A stretch of DNA of 64,000 nucleotides from Phycisphaerae bacterium (GTDB lineage: Bacteria > Planctomycetota > Phycisphaerae > FEN-1346 > JAACEH01): NCBI GenBank assembly GCA_012729015.1, contig JAAYDY010000052.1, forward strand, positions 19,674-83,673, in the 5' to 3' direction. Of this stretch, positions 8,391-17,867 are shown piece by piece (position 1 is the stretch's first letter; the number at the start of each line of letters is the position of its first letter). Below the pieces are notes generated by a model. That model ran no database searches. It was given only the letters and a program-made list of their open reading frames with translations, and was not told the origin of the DNA. The translations under genes were made by a program, and so were the position numbers.

Positions 8391-10259
8391 ATGGACTCCG
8401 AACAAGCCGGCCAATCCCACAGCGTGTCGCAGGACCTGCGGCAGTTGCTCTCCTTTCTGAAGCCTTTCAAGGCTCAGATGGTCGTCGTTCTGTTAATCAT
8501 CGGAACCATCAACGTGCTGGCCGCCGCGTCGATGTGGCTCGTCGGCAAGGGCGTCAACAAGTTCATCGACAAGAGCGCCTCCGGGGCCGACGCCGCCAGG
8601 ATCGTCGTTCTCATCGCCGGGCTGTACGTGTTGGTCGGCATCGCCCGCGCCGTCGTCATCCGCATCCGCGAGCCCGCCGCCATGCGACTGGCGATGGACC
8701 TCCTGCGGTCGCTCCGCATCACCCTCTACGACAAGGTCCAGATGCTCAGCTTCACCTACCTGGACCGCCTCACCAGCGGCCAGATCATCGAACGCGCCAC
8801 CGGCGACCTCAACACCATCCGCAGCTTTCTTACCGCGACCTGCTTCCAGGCGTTCGACGCCATCGTCATGGCCGCCGTCGCCATCGGATTCATGCTGTCC
8901 ATGAGCTGGCAGCTCACCCTCGCCGTGCTCCTGCCGTACCCGCTTATCTGCTGGGTCTACTCCAAGAGCGCGTCGCAGTTGCGGCAACTCCGCCGCCTCG
9001 TCCGCGACGAGGTGGACGTCATGACCACCCGCCTCACCGAAACCATCGCCGGCGTCCGCGTCGTCCGGTCGTTCGGCCGGCACGAGCAGGAGAAGTCCAG
9101 GTACCTTGCCGTCGTCAACGAAATCTTCCGCCGCGTCGTTCCCGTGGTGAAGATCCGGAGCTTCCAGCTCGTCGGCGTCTACAGCATGGCCCGCGTCTGG
9201 ATCTCCGTCCTGCTCGTCATGGGCGGGTACCTGGTGATCGGGCGCCAGATGGAAGTGGGCTACCTGTTCCCGTTCATCAGCTACATGATGTGGCTCCTGT
9301 GGCGCGCCCAGATGCTCATGGAAGTGGGCGAAAGCGCCCAGGACGCCCGCGCAGCCCTGGAGCGCGTCATGGCCCTCCTGGAGGCCAGACCCGACGTCGA
9401 GGACCTGCCCGACGCCGCCGACCTGCCGCCCGGACACGGACAAATCGTCTTCGAGAACGTCAGCTTCGCCTACCGCGAGCCGCCGCATCCCGATGCCGAC
9501 GTCGTAGAGCGCATGGACCTGTCGCTGCCGAAGAAGGGGCCCGACGCCGTGGACGGCGTCTCGCTGAGCCTTCGTCCCGGCGAGCGTGTGGCCCTGGTCG
9601 GCCCCACCGGCGCCGGCAAAAGCACCATCGTCAGCCTTCTGCCGCGATTCTACGATCCCACCCAGGGCCGCGTGCTGATCGACGGCCAGGACGTCCGCCA
9701 CACCCGCCTGGCCTCGCTCCGGCGCGACATCGCCATTGTCTTCCAGGAAACGTTCCTCTTCCGCGGCACCGTGGCCGAGAACATCGCCCTGGGCCGCCCC
9801 GACGCCAACCGCGAGGACCTCATCAAGGCCGCCCAGCAGGCCGCCGCCGACGAGTTCATCCGCGATCTGCCCCGAGGCTACGATTCCGAGATCGGCGAAC
9901 GAGGCGTCTCCCTCAGCGGCGGCCAACGCCAGCGACTGGCCATCGCCCGCGCCATCCTCAAGCAGCCGCGCATTCTCATTCTCGACGATGCCATGGCCGC
10001 CGTGGACGCCAAGACCGAGCATCGCATCCGCCGCCAGCTGAACAAGCTGATGGCCCATCGAACCACGCTCATCATTGCCCACCGGCTGGCCACGGTCCGG
10101 GCGGCCGACCGCGTCGTGGTGCTTCGAGACGGCCGCGTCGACGACGTTGGCACCCACGTCGAGCTGGCCGGCCGCAACGAGTTCTACCGAACCCTGTGCC
10201 AGTCGCAGCTTGAGGAGGACGCGGCCGCGCCCGAGGCGAGCGGAGAGGGGACGCCATGA
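8391..10259 (+). CDS. ABC exporter half-transporter, subunit 1 (degenerate Walker B)
   Basis: 622 residues. An N-terminal six-helix exporter transmembrane domain (first helix near residues 28-50) is followed by a nucleotide-binding domain with Walker A GPTGAGKST (near 404), signature LSGGQRQR and a His switch (IIAHRL). The catalytic Glu after Walker B is Asp (LILDDAMAAVD). That is the usual mark of the degenerate subunit in heterodimeric exporters of the TM287/288 or BmrCD kind. A ~20-residue insertion lies just before Walker A. The gene overlaps the next by ATGA. The substrate (lipid or drug) is unknown. Confidence 0.9.
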   Translation: MDSEQAGQSHSVSQDLRQLLSFLKPFKAQMVVVLLIIGTINVLAAASMWLVGKGVNKFIDKSASGADAARIVVLIAGLYVLVGIARAVVIRIREPAAMRLAMDLLRSLRITLYDKVQMLSFTYLDRLTSGQIIERATGDLNTIRSFLTATCFQAFDAIVMAAVAIGFMLSMSWQLTLAVLLPYPLICWVYSKSASQLRQLRRLVRDEVDVMTTRLTETIAGVRVVRSFGRHEQEKSRYLAVVNEIFRRVVPVVKIRSFQLVGVYSMARVWISVLLVMGGYLVIGRQMEVGYLFPFISYMMWLLWRAQMLMEVGESAQDARAALERVMALLEARPDVEDLPDAADLPPGHGQIVFENVSFAYREPPHPDADVVERMDLSLPKKGPDAVDGVSLSLRPGERVALVGPTGAGKSTIVSLLPRFYDPTQGRVLIDGQDVRHTRLASLRRDIAIVFQETFLFRGTVAENIALGRPDANREDLIKAAQQAAADEFIRDLPRGYDSEIGERGVSLSGGQRQRLAIARAILKQPRILILDDAMAAVDAKTEHRIRRQLNKLMAHRTTLIIAHRLATVRAADRVVVLRDGRVDDVGTHVELAGRNEFYRTLCQSQLEEDAAAPEASGEGTP

Positions 10260-12133
10260 CACGCACTCCATCGCCGCAGAACCCCTCGCCGGCTGCCGGA
10301 GCCACCCGACGCATCCAGCGGCAGCTCGAAGAAGCCCACATGCGGCCGCTTCAGTGGCCCATCGTCAAGCGCATGCTCCGATACGTCGGCCCCTACAAGG
10401 CGTCCTACTGGTTCGGCATGGCCTGCATCGCCGCCACGCATCTGCTGGGCCTGGCCCCGGCCTACCTCGTCCGCCGCGGCGTGGACCACAACATCCTCGG
10501 CGAGCAGTTTGCCCAGACCGGCCGCATGCTTGCCGACATGCACGGACTGGTCATCACCGGCCTCATGCTCGCCGGCATTGCCGTCGCCAACTACCTGTCC
10601 CAGGCCGGGCAGGACTGGTTCCTCCGCATGAGCGGCGAACGCGCCGTCCGCGATATGCGACGCGACGTGTTCGCCAAAATCCAGACCCTCGACATGGCCA
10701 CATTCGATCGGATGCCCCTGGGGCGGCTCATCACGCGCGGACACAGCGACGTCCAGGTGCTCCACCACGTCGTGGTCCACACCTTCAGCATGGCCGTCGG
10801 ATCGCTCGTGACGCTGGTCGGCGGCTTCGCCGCCATGTCGCAGATGAACTGGCGACTGTTCCTTGTCGTGCTCGTCGCCGCGCCGTTTCTCTATGTGGCT
10901 TCGGCGACCTTCCGCAAACGCGCTCGCCCCGCCTGGCGGCGCGTCCGACGCGACGTGTCCCGCCTCACCGCCAATGTCGCCGAGATGGTCTCGGGCGTCC
11001 GAGTCGTCCAGGCCTACACCCGCGAGGAAGAGAACCTCGACCGCTTCGATAACATCAACATGGTCTTCTGGCGAAGCAACATGCGCGTCGCGCGGTACCA
11101 GGGCTGGTACCTCATGTTCGTCGAGACCGTCAGCGTCCTTTGCCTTGGCGGCCTTCTGGCCATCGGTGGCTGGGCCATGGTCAGCTCGGCCGGCGCCGAA
11201 GATGCCATGACCGTCGGCACCCTGTTCGCCTTCTTCATGCTGGCATCCCACGTCTTCGAGCCGCTGCGACGACTGGCGCCCATCTACAACGAAATCCTCC
11301 ACGCCATGGCCTCTGGCGAGCGCGTCTTCGCCCTGCTCGACATCCAGACGCGCATCCAGGACGCCCCCGATGCCGTCGATCTGCCGCGCATCGACGGCCA
11401 TGTCCGCTTCGATCATGTGAGCTTCGAGTATGTTCCCGGGCAACCGGTTCTCAAGGACGTCTCCTTCGAGGTCCCGCCCGGCCAGACCCTTGCTCTGGTC
11501 GGCCACACCGGCTGCGGCAAGACTACCATCGTCAGCCTCCTGAACCGCTTCTACGACGTCACCGCCGGAAGCATTGCCATCGACGGCCACGACCTCCGCG
11601 AGGTCACCCAGCAGAGCCTCCACAATCAGACGGGGCTCATCCTCCAGGAGAACTTCCTTTTCGAAGGCACGGTGATGCAGAACCTGAAGTACGCGAGGCC
11701 CGAGGTCCCCGACGACGACGTCATCCGCACCTGCCAGGTGCTCGGCTGCCACGACATCTTCGCCGCCCTCGGCCATGGTTACGACACCCAGGTCGGCGAA
11801 CGCGGTGAGAATCTCTCGTCCGGCCAGCGGCAACTCGTCAGCATCGCCCGCGCCATGGTGGCCAATCCGCGACTTCTCGTACTCGACGAAGCCACCAGCA
11901 GCGTCGATACCCAGACCGAACGCGCCATCCAATACGCCCTCGACCGCCTCGTCGAGCGGCGAACCTGCTTCATCGTCGCCCACCGCCTCTCCACCGTCCG
12001 CAAGGCACACCAGATCCTGGTCATCGATCACGGCTCCATCATCGAACGCGGCACGCACGACGAACTGGTCGCCCTGGGCGGCGCCTACGCCTCGCTCCAC
12101 GCCGAATTCATGAAGACCGGCGACGAGCCGTGA
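10256..12133 (+). CDS. ABC exporter half-transporter, subunit 2
   Basis: 625 residues, with the same fold as subunit 1. Walker A GHTGCGKTT lies near residue 415 and Walker B is canonical (LLVLDEATSSVD near 539). The signature is altered to LSSGQRQL. In the heterodimer this altered signature faces the Walker A/B of subunit 1, so one composite site is degenerate on both sides, while the other (this Walker A/B with LSGGQ of subunit 1) is canonical. The N-terminus carries a ~40-residue soluble extension before the first helix. Its start overlaps subunit 1 by 4 bases. Confidence 0.9.
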   Translation: MTRTPSPQNPSPAAGATRRIQRQLEEAHMRPLQWPIVKRMLRYVGPYKASYWFGMACIAATHLLGLAPAYLVRRGVDHNILGEQFAQTGRMLADMHGLVITGLMLAGIAVANYLSQAGQDWFLRMSGERAVRDMRRDVFAKIQTLDMATFDRMPLGRLITRGHSDVQVLHHVVVHTFSMAVGSLVTLVGGFAAMSQMNWRLFLVVLVAAPFLYVASATFRKRARPAWRRVRRDVSRLTANVAEMVSGVRVVQAYTREEENLDRFDNINMVFWRSNMRVARYQGWYLMFVETVSVLCLGGLLAIGGWAMVSSAGAEDAMTVGTLFAFFMLASHVFEPLRRLAPIYNEILHAMASGERVFALLDIQTRIQDAPDAVDLPRIDGHVRFDHVSFEYVPGQPVLKDVSFEVPPGQTLALVGHTGCGKTTIVSLLNRFYDVTAGSIAIDGHDLREVTQQSLHNQTGLILQENFLFEGTVMQNLKYARPEVPDDDVIRTCQVLGCHDIFAALGHGYDTQVGERGENLSSGQRQLVSIARAMVANPRLLVLDEATSSVDTQTERAIQYALDRLVERRTCFIVAHRLSTVRKAHQILVIDHGSIIERGTHDELVALGGAYASLHAEFMKTGDEP

Positions 12134-12160
12134 GCCGCGCAATCCGGTAGGCAGATCAAT

Positions 12161-12206
12161 GGGTACGTCGGGTCAACAGCGGGTAGGTCGGGTCAACAGA
12201 CCCGAC
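12161..12206. repeat. Tandem/palindromic intergenic repeat between convergent genes
   Basis: Two near-identical units (GGGTASGTCGGGTCAACAG) lie at 12161-12179 and 12181-12199. The second forms the perfect hairpin TCGGGT-caacag-ACCCGA (12188-12205). It sits between two convergent stops and may serve as a bidirectional terminator. Confidence 0.7.
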
Positions 12207-12261
12207 ACGCCGTTGGCTTCAGGTGCTGTTGTCGGTTTCTGAACCGCGCGGCTCCCGGTGC

Positions 12262-13596
12262 TCAGGGCAGGGCCCCCGCATTCAGCACCGTCAACCCGTC
12301 GTGGAAGAATGTGCCCGCCACCGCCCCCGTCATCAGGCAGGCCAGCGTGGCCGCCGTCAGCGCCCGCACGCCGACACGGGCCAGATCGTCCTTGCGCTCC
12401 GGTGCCAGCGCCGCCACGCCGCCCACGAAAATCGCCAGCGACGCCACGTGCGCAAACCCACACAGCGCATACGCCGTTACCACCGCCGTTCGCGGATGAT
12501 GCAATGCGCCGCTGCTCATCGCCTCCGACAAGCCTATGTACGCCGGAATCTCCGTCGCCACCAACCGCATGCCCAGCAATTCGCCCACCTTGCCCGCGTC
12601 CTCCGGCGGCACGCCCATCAGCAGGGCGAACGGGTACATCACGTACCCGAGCAACCCCTGAAGCGACCAGTTCAGAGCGAGTTGATCCTGTGCCCCGGCC
12701 TGCCCGCCGATCCAGTTGGCGACCGCCGCCACCCCATGCCCCGCGCCGCCCAGCAGCAAGTCCGCAATCGCCAGCAGGCCCAGCAACGCCACCAGCAACG
12801 CCACGATCCCGAACACCAGCTTCAGCCCAGCCGTCGCGCCGCCGATCAGCGCCGCGATTGCTCCGGACTCCCGCTCGTGCTCCACGCTCACCGTGCGACC
12901 GAGCGTTGCCGGTTCGCCTGTTTCCGGCACCAGCACCTTCGACATGACCAGCGCTGCCGGAGCCGACAGCACCGACGCCGAGATCAGGTGTCCCGCAATC
13001 GTCGGGAAGGGTTTGCTCAACAGGCTCACGTAGAACGCCATCACCGTCGAGGCGATCGTGGCCATGCCGGCCGTCAGCACGGTGCACAGCTCGCTCTGCG
13101 TCATGCCGCCCAGGTACGGACGCACGGTCGTCGCCGACTCCACGCCGACGAAGATGTTGCTCGCCGCCACAAGGCTCTCGGCGCCGCTGGTGCCCATGGT
13201 GCGCGTGAAGACCCACGCGAAACCACGGATGATCCTTTGCATCACGCCCCAGTGGTAGAGCAGTGCCATCAGCGACGCGAATACAATCGCCAGCGGCAGC
13301 GACTGCGTGGCCAGAATGAAACCAAGCGACTGGGCCCCCTCGGCCGCCAGCGGACCGAACACGAACTTCTGCCCGTTCTTTGCAGCATCCAGCACCGCCA
13401 CGACACCGTCATTGAGCCTCAGAAACAGCCACTGGCTCCCCGGCGCCCAGAACAGCAGCCCCGCAAATGCCAGTTGCAGCCCCATGCCCGTCAGGACGGT
13501 GCGCGGGTTCACGCGACGCCGCTCGGACGACAGCAGCCACCCCACACCCACCAGGGCGAACAGCCCCACGAAACTGACCACATTGTAGATGTCCAT
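12262..13596 (-). CDS. Concentrative nucleoside transporter (NupC/CNT family)
   Basis: 444 residues with about ten hydrophobic segments. CNT hallmarks are the gating region GTSGAESLVAASNIFVG, then ATVRPYL, the block TAGMATIASTVMAFYV and the C-terminal motif AYALCGFAHVASLAI. It imports nucleosides by Na+ or H+ symport. The start is placed at ATG 13596 (MDIYNVV), where the first membrane helix begins. A further ATG 48 bases upstream would add a low-complexity Ala tail. It may feed salvage that complements the purine and pyrimidine genes elsewhere in the window. Confidence 0.88.
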   Translation of the reverse strand: MDIYNVVSFVGLFALVGVGWLLSSERRRVNPRTVLTGMGLQLAFAGLLFWAPGSQWLFLRLNDGVVAVLDAAKNGQKFVFGPLAAEGAQSLGFILATQSLPLAIVFASLMALLYHWGVMQRIIRGFAWVFTRTMGTSGAESLVAASNIFVGVESATTVRPYLGGMTQSELCTVLTAGMATIASTVMAFYVSLLSKPFPTIAGHLISASVLSAPAALVMSKVLVPETGEPATLGRTVSVEHERESGAIAALIGGATAGLKLVFGIVALLVALLGLLAIADLLLGGAGHGVAAVANWIGGQAGAQDQLALNWSLQGLLGYVMYPFALLMGVPPEDAGKVGELLGMRLVATEIPAYIGLSEAMSSGALHHPRTAVVTAYALCGFAHVASLAIFVGGVAALAPERKDDLARVGVRALTAATLACLMTGAVAGTFFHDGLTVLNAGALP

Positions 13597-13723
13597 AACG
13601 TAACCCCGTGACGGATTGGCGATGCCCGCCGCCGCGGCCGCCACGACAGGGTGCCCGCGACCGACTGACGCGCGTCATTGTGCCGACCGCCTCACGGCCA
13701 CGCAAGCCCAATCCTCGAGCCGC

Positions 13724-14308
13724 TCATTCCGCCTGCTCCCACAGGTCGATCCAGTACCGTTGCTTCACCTTCCCCGTCTTCCGCGACACCCGTTCGTCCT
13801 CCAGGTGCCCGCCGTTCTTCTGTATCACGCGAGCCGAGGCGACGTTGTCCTTGTCGCACGTCACGAGGACGCGGCCGATGAACCGCTGACGGGCCTTCTC
13901 CAGCATCAGGGCCAGCAACTGCGTGGCGTATCCCTTGCGCCGCTCGCTCGGCCGAATGCCGTAGCCGATGTGCCCGCCCTCGTGCAGCAGGCTGTCGGTC
14001 AGCCGGTGCCGCAGGCTTGCCGTGCCCAGGAGCCGCTTGCCCCGGGCCAGCCAGTACACGCTGCACGGCACCAGACCGTCCGGCAGGCTGCGGCCCCGGG
14101 CATAGTCCTGAAGCTCGCCGACGAACGCCTCGAAGTTCCTCGTGCCTTTCTCGATGTCGTCGTTCCAGCCGGTCCAGTCGCCCGCCCGACGGAACTCGTC
14201 GGCCATTTCCAGGTACTCGCCCTCCAGGGCAATGGTTGGTTCCAGGAGTCTCAGCGGCTGAGTGCATACCAAGGACTCCTCACGGGATGCGGTTCTGCTG
14301 CGGGTCAT
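13724..14308 (-). CDS. GNAT-family N-acetyltransferase
   Basis: 194 residues. Acetyl-CoA binding motif A is visible as IGYGIRPSERRKGYATQLL, followed by the C-terminal NVASARVIQKNGG segment typical of RimJ/RimL-like GNATs. The acceptor substrate is unknown. The start overlaps the stop of the upstream methyltransferase by ATGA, so the two are translated as a unit. Confidence 0.85.
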   Translation of the reverse strand: MTRSRTASREESLVCTQPLRLLEPTIALEGEYLEMADEFRRAGDWTGWNDDIEKGTRNFEAFVGELQDYARGRSLPDGLVPCSVYWLARGKRLLGTASLRHRLTDSLLHEGGHIGYGIRPSERRKGYATQLLALMLEKARQRFIGRVLVTCDKDNVASARVIQKNGGHLEDERVSRKTGKVKQRYWIDLWEQAE

Positions 14309-15048
14309 CGCTGTTCCTCCTTTTCGAGCAATGCAATGTACACGGGACCGGGGGAATCGAACGTTCTGGCAACGCGCCAGGAGGTGCCTTCGACGATCTC
14401 TCGCATTTCGTCGCGAGACACCAGCAAGTAGTCGAACCAGGGCGTGACATAGGATCTGTGGCGGACCCGTATTCTCACCTGACCGCCCATGCGGTCCCTG
14501 CGACGGTTCCTCCTCTGATAGGCCAGATGCTCGGGTTGGCGGGTGTCATAGGGATCAAGCGTCTGGGCGATGATCCGCGCCTTGTGGCTGGTCATCCCGG
14601 CCATCTTTCCGAGCAGCAGGCGAGCCCGCTTGAAACTGCCGAACAGCCCGAAGTTGTTGCCGAACATGATGACCGTGTCGAAGACGCCCATCCGCGGACC
14701 GATCTGGGTCACCGACATCAGCCGCACGTCGTCGACGCCGCGTTTGCGGCAGGCCCGAACCGCCAGAGGTGAGTTGTCGATGCCGACCACCTCGTGCCCC
14801 TTCTCCTGCAGATGAAGCGCCACGCGGCCTCCGCCGCAGCCGACATCGAGCACGCGGCCACGGGCCATGCGGACGGCCTGCCGCTCGAATGCCGGCCAGT
14901 CGGCGTAGGGGGCCACGTAGGCCTTCGGCCCGTCGCTCGTGTCGATGTACCCGTCGTCGCGTTCGATGACCTCTCCGACTTCTTCGCCATGGAGATAGTC
15001 CCAGATTTCGTGGCCGAAAGCGTCTTGGCGATTCGTCAGCGGCGTCAT
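14305..15048 (-). CDS. Class I SAM-dependent methyltransferase
   Basis: 247 residues. Motif I is VLDVGCGGGRVA (near residue 68) and the acidic strand-2 end is VVGID. The acceptor is not recognisable. ATG 15048 is chosen because a perfect AAAGGAGG lies 8 bases upstream; a longer reading would translate through the terminator hairpin at 15081-15115. It is followed by the overlapping GNAT gene. Confidence 0.87.
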   Translation of the reverse strand: MTPLTNRQDAFGHEIWDYLHGEEVGEVIERDDGYIDTSDGPKAYVAPYADWPAFERQAVRMARGRVLDVGCGGGRVALHLQEKGHEVVGIDNSPLAVRACRKRGVDDVRLMSVTQIGPRMGVFDTVIMFGNNFGLFGSFKRARLLLGKMAGMTSHKARIIAQTLDPYDTRQPEHLAYQRRNRRRDRMGGQVRIRVRHRSYVTPWFDYLLVSRDEMREIVEGTSWRVARTFDSPGPVYIALLEKEEQR

Positions 15049-15080
15049 GGCCCTGCCTCCTTTCGTCGGGGTACGAATGA

Positions 15081-15115
15081 AGAAAAAGGCCCGCTCCACA
15101 CTGGAACGGGCCTTT
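15081..15115 (-). terminator. Rho-independent terminator of the short 15.1-15.3 kb unit
   Basis: Read leftwards, a near-perfect stem (AAAGGCCCG with CGGGCCTTT, plus an inner TCCA/TGGA) ends in a run of T. It closes the small unit upstream and insulates the methyltransferase gene. Confidence 0.75.
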
Positions 15116-15140
15116 GCACTCCTCATACTTCACTACCAGA

Positions 15141-15251
15141 CTACCTCGGCCCGTTCCTCCCGCGATTGGCGCGCGTACGCTTCGTCGCGCGCTTCGCATT
15201 CTGCGTCGTGCACGTCGCGACAAACGGATTATGGGCCGAGAACTTCATCAT
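15141..15251 (-). CDS. Possible 36-residue basic peptide, or a small RNA
   Basis: ATG at 15251, stop at 15141. The peptide begins MMKFSAHNPFV and its second half is rich in Lys and Arg (KRATKRTRANRGR). A near-consensus promoter ends 9 bases upstream, leaving almost no leader and no Shine-Dalgarno sequence; an intrinsic terminator follows. CTCGGCCC near the 5' end is perfectly complementary to GGGCCGAG near the stop codon, so the transcript can also fold as a structured RNA. No family recognised. Either reading is possible. Confidence 0.35.
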   Translation of the reverse strand: MMKFSAHNPFVATCTTQNAKRATKRTRANRGRNGPR

Positions 15252-15260
15252 GATCCAGGA

Positions 15261-15290
15261 ATCATACCTTCCCAATACGTCGATTGTCAA
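15261..15290 (-). promoter_or_regulatory. Near-consensus sigma70 promoter
   Basis: TTGACA, 18-base spacer, TATGAT, reading leftwards just after the glcD-like stop codon. It drives the short unit that ends at the terminator 15081-15115. Confidence 0.6.
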
Positions 15291-15293
15291 ATC

Positions 15294-16727
15294 CTATACG
15301 TCGAAAATCTTCCCGGGGTTCAGAATGTTGTTCGGATCCAGCGCCCGCTTGATCTGACGCATCATCTCGATTTCCGCCTCGCCCATCACCAGGGGCAGGT
15401 ACTTCTTCCGCTTGTGCCCGATGCCGTGCTCGCCGCTGATCGTCCCGCCCAGACGCGCCGTCACCTTGAATAACTCTTCCATGATGTGCGGCAGAATCGC
15501 ATGCCAGTGCTCCAGGCTCGCCGACGGATTCTTCACCGGCGTCGCGTGCAGGTTCCCGTCCCCCGCGTGACCGTAGCAGGGGATCTGGATGTCGTACTTC
15601 GCGCTCAGCTTCTCCAGTTCCGGAATCATCGCCGGAATGTTCGCGATCGGCACCACGATGTCCTCGAGGCTCTGGTGCGGCGACACCACCTTGAACGCCT
15701 CCGCGATATTGCGACGCACCTTCCAGATGCGCTCCCGCGTCGTGTGGTTGTCGGCCACGTACACCTCGATGGCCCCGCACTCCACGCACAGCTCGCCCAC
15801 CTTCTCGTAATCCCGTTCCACCTGGGCCTCGTCCGAGCCGTCCACCTCCACCAGCAGCATCGCGCCGCACTTCTCGTACGGAATCGTCTCGTTCAGGTAC
15901 CGGCACGACGCCTGAACGCTCAGCCGGTCCATGAACTCGATCGCCGTCGGGATGATGCCCCCCGACGTCATGATGCGCGGCACCGCGTCGATCGCCTGCT
16001 GCACAGTCTCGAACAGCACCAGCAGATTCACCGCCTCTTTCGGCAGCGGCATCAGTTTGATCCAGATCTTCGTGAAGATGCCCAGCGTTCCCTCCGACCC
16101 GACCATCAACTGAACCATGTTGTAGCCGGTCACGTCCTTGACGCACTTGCCGCCGTAACGCACAATCTCGCCCGTCGGGCTAACCATCTCCACGCCCGTG
16201 ATGTACCGGCCCGTCACGCCGTACTTCACGGCCTTGCCGCCGCCGGCATTCTCCGCCACGTTCCCGCCGATGTAGCACGTTTCCAGGCTCATCGGGTACC
16301 CGGCGAATACCAGGCCGTAATCGGCCAACTGGTTGTTGATCTCGTTCGTCACCACCCCCGGCTCGCACACCAGCATCATGTTCGCCGCGTCAATCTCCAG
16401 CACGCGGTTCATCCGGTCGCACAGCAGCACGATGCCGCCACACAGCGGCACGGCGCCGCCTGACAACCCGCTGCCCGCCCCGCGCGGCGTCACCGCAATC
16501 CGCTCCCGGTTCGCCAGCTTCACGATGGCCGCTATCTCCTCCGCCGTCCCCGGCCGCACCAGTGCCTCCGGCATGTGCGCATATTCCGCCTCGGCCACCT
16601 CGTCGTGCGAGTACGGCTCCAGACGTTCCGTGTCGCCGAACACCACGTACTTCTCGCCCACGATCTTCCGCAACTCGTCGGCGATCCTGGCCGTCACCTT
16701 GTTGTACGGATGCCTCACCTGGACCAT
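15294..16727 (-). CDS. FAD-linked D-2-hydroxyacid dehydrogenase (GlcD/lactate dehydrogenase-like)
   Basis: 477 residues. An N-terminal FAD-binding PCMH domain has TPRGAGSGLSGGAVP and the flavin-contact segment GGNVAENAGGGKAVKYG. The C-terminal FAD-oxidase domain has the metal-site HAGDGNLH and the terminal SGEHGIGHKRKKYL. It oxidises lactate, glycolate or a similar 2-hydroxyacid. ATG 16727 has GAGGGG 8 bases upstream. The gene order etfB-etfA-glcD matches lactate-dehydrogenase/Etf loci of anaerobes, so electrons probably pass to the Etf pair encoded upstream. Confidence 0.88.
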   Translation of the reverse strand: MVQVRHPYNKVTARIADELRKIVGEKYVVFGDTERLEPYSHDEVAEAEYAHMPEALVRPGTAEEIAAIVKLANRERIAVTPRGAGSGLSGGAVPLCGGIVLLCDRMNRVLEIDAANMMLVCEPGVVTNEINNQLADYGLVFAGYPMSLETCYIGGNVAENAGGGKAVKYGVTGRYITGVEMVSPTGEIVRYGGKCVKDVTGYNMVQLMVGSEGTLGIFTKIWIKLMPLPKEAVNLLVLFETVQQAIDAVPRIMTSGGIIPTAIEFMDRLSVQASCRYLNETIPYEKCGAMLLVEVDGSDEAQVERDYEKVGELCVECGAIEVYVADNHTTRERIWKVRRNIAEAFKVVSPHQSLEDIVVPIANIPAMIPELEKLSAKYDIQIPCYGHAGDGNLHATPVKNPSASLEHWHAILPHIMEELFKVTARLGGTISGEHGIGHKRKKYLPLVMGEAEIEMMRQIKRALDPNNILNPGKIFDV

Positions 16728-16833
16728 GCTCAACCCCTCATCGTGTCGGTCGTCTGCCTGGGCAATACGCCCCTGATCGAAGGACAATGGCCGCAGGGCC
16801 GGCTCGCCCGAGCCGCCCGCGCCGACTCATCCC

Positions 16834-17826
16834 TTACTTGCGGGCCTTCAGCTTCTCCGTCAGCGCCGGAACCACCTCGTTCAGGTCGCCCACGATCCCG
16901 TAATCCGCCACGCTGAAAATCTGGGCGTCCGGATCGTTGTTGATCGCGATGATCGTCTCGGCCGTCTGCATCCCCGCCAGGTGCTGAATCGCCCCCGAGA
17001 TGCCCACCGCCAGGTACAGGTCCGGCGTCACCGTCTTGCCGCTCAGGCCCACCTGGTGCGGATACGTGATCCACGCCCGGTCCACCGCGTCCCGCGACGC
17101 CCCCACCGCCGCCTGAAGCGCGTCGGCCAGCTCGTACACCTGCTTGAACTTCTCGGACGTCTTGAACCCTCGGCCGCCCGCCACCACACGCTGCGCGTCC
17201 GAGATGCTCACCTCGTCCTCGTTCTTCACGAAGTCGAGCATGCGCACCCGGCTCGCCAGCATCGACGCGTCCGCCGACTCCCGGACGATCTCCCCCTTGC
17301 GCCCCGACTGTTTCGGCGCCGGACGCGTGCTCTTCGGACGCACCGTCGCCATTTGCGGACGCGCCTCCGGCGTCTTGATCGTCGCCAGAATGTTCCCGCC
17401 GATTGCCGGACGAGTCTGGAGCAGGTTCCCCGTCTCCGGCTCGATGTCCAGCACCGTGCAGTCGGCCGTCAGGCCCGCGTGGCACTTCACCGCCACGTAC
17501 GGCATCAGCGTCCGCCCCAGGCTCGTCGCCCCCGCGATAATGATCTCCGGCCGGTACTTCGCGATCATCGCCTGCATCACCCGCGCGTAAGCCTCCGGCA
17601 GGAAATGCTCCAGCCCCTGGTCCTCGACCACCACCACGCGGTCCGCCCCGCGGTCGATCAGTTCCTGAAGATCCGCCGCCTTCACGTCGCTGCCGATCAG
17701 CAGGGCCGTCAGCGACACCTTCCGCTTCGCCGCCAGATCGATGCCGCGCGTCAGCAACTCGTGGCTGATCGTCTGCACCCGTCCATGCCGCTGCTCGGCC
17801 AGAATCCAGACACCTTCGTAGCTCAT
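16834..17826 (-). CDS. etfA: Electron transfer flavoprotein alpha subunit
   Basis: 330 residues, the usual EtfA size. The N-terminal domain is followed by the C-terminal FAD domain with GGRGFKTSEKF, PHQVGLSGKTV, GISGAIQHLAGMQ and the terminal VADYGIVGDL. No N-terminal ferredoxin domain is present, unlike the LctC subunit of Acetobacterium. The start at 17826 (MSYEGVWIL) lies 41 bases after etfB. It forms the electron-accepting heterodimer with EtfB and likely serves the 2-hydroxyacid dehydrogenase downstream. Confidence 0.93.
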   Translation of the reverse strand: MSYEGVWILAEQRHGRVQTISHELLTRGIDLAAKRKVSLTALLIGSDVKAADLQELIDRGADRVVVVEDQGLEHFLPEAYARVMQAMIAKYRPEIIIAGATSLGRTLMPYVAVKCHAGLTADCTVLDIEPETGNLLQTRPAIGGNILATIKTPEARPQMATVRPKSTRPAPKQSGRKGEIVRESADASMLASRVRMLDFVKNEDEVSISDAQRVVAGGRGFKTSEKFKQVYELADALQAAVGASRDAVDRAWITYPHQVGLSGKTVTPDLYLAVGISGAIQHLAGMQTAETIIAINNDPDAQIFSVADYGIVGDLNEVVPALTEKLKARK

Positions 17827-17867
17827 CGTTCGCTCCACGTCTCCCTCGGCGGGAGGTCTCCGTATCG

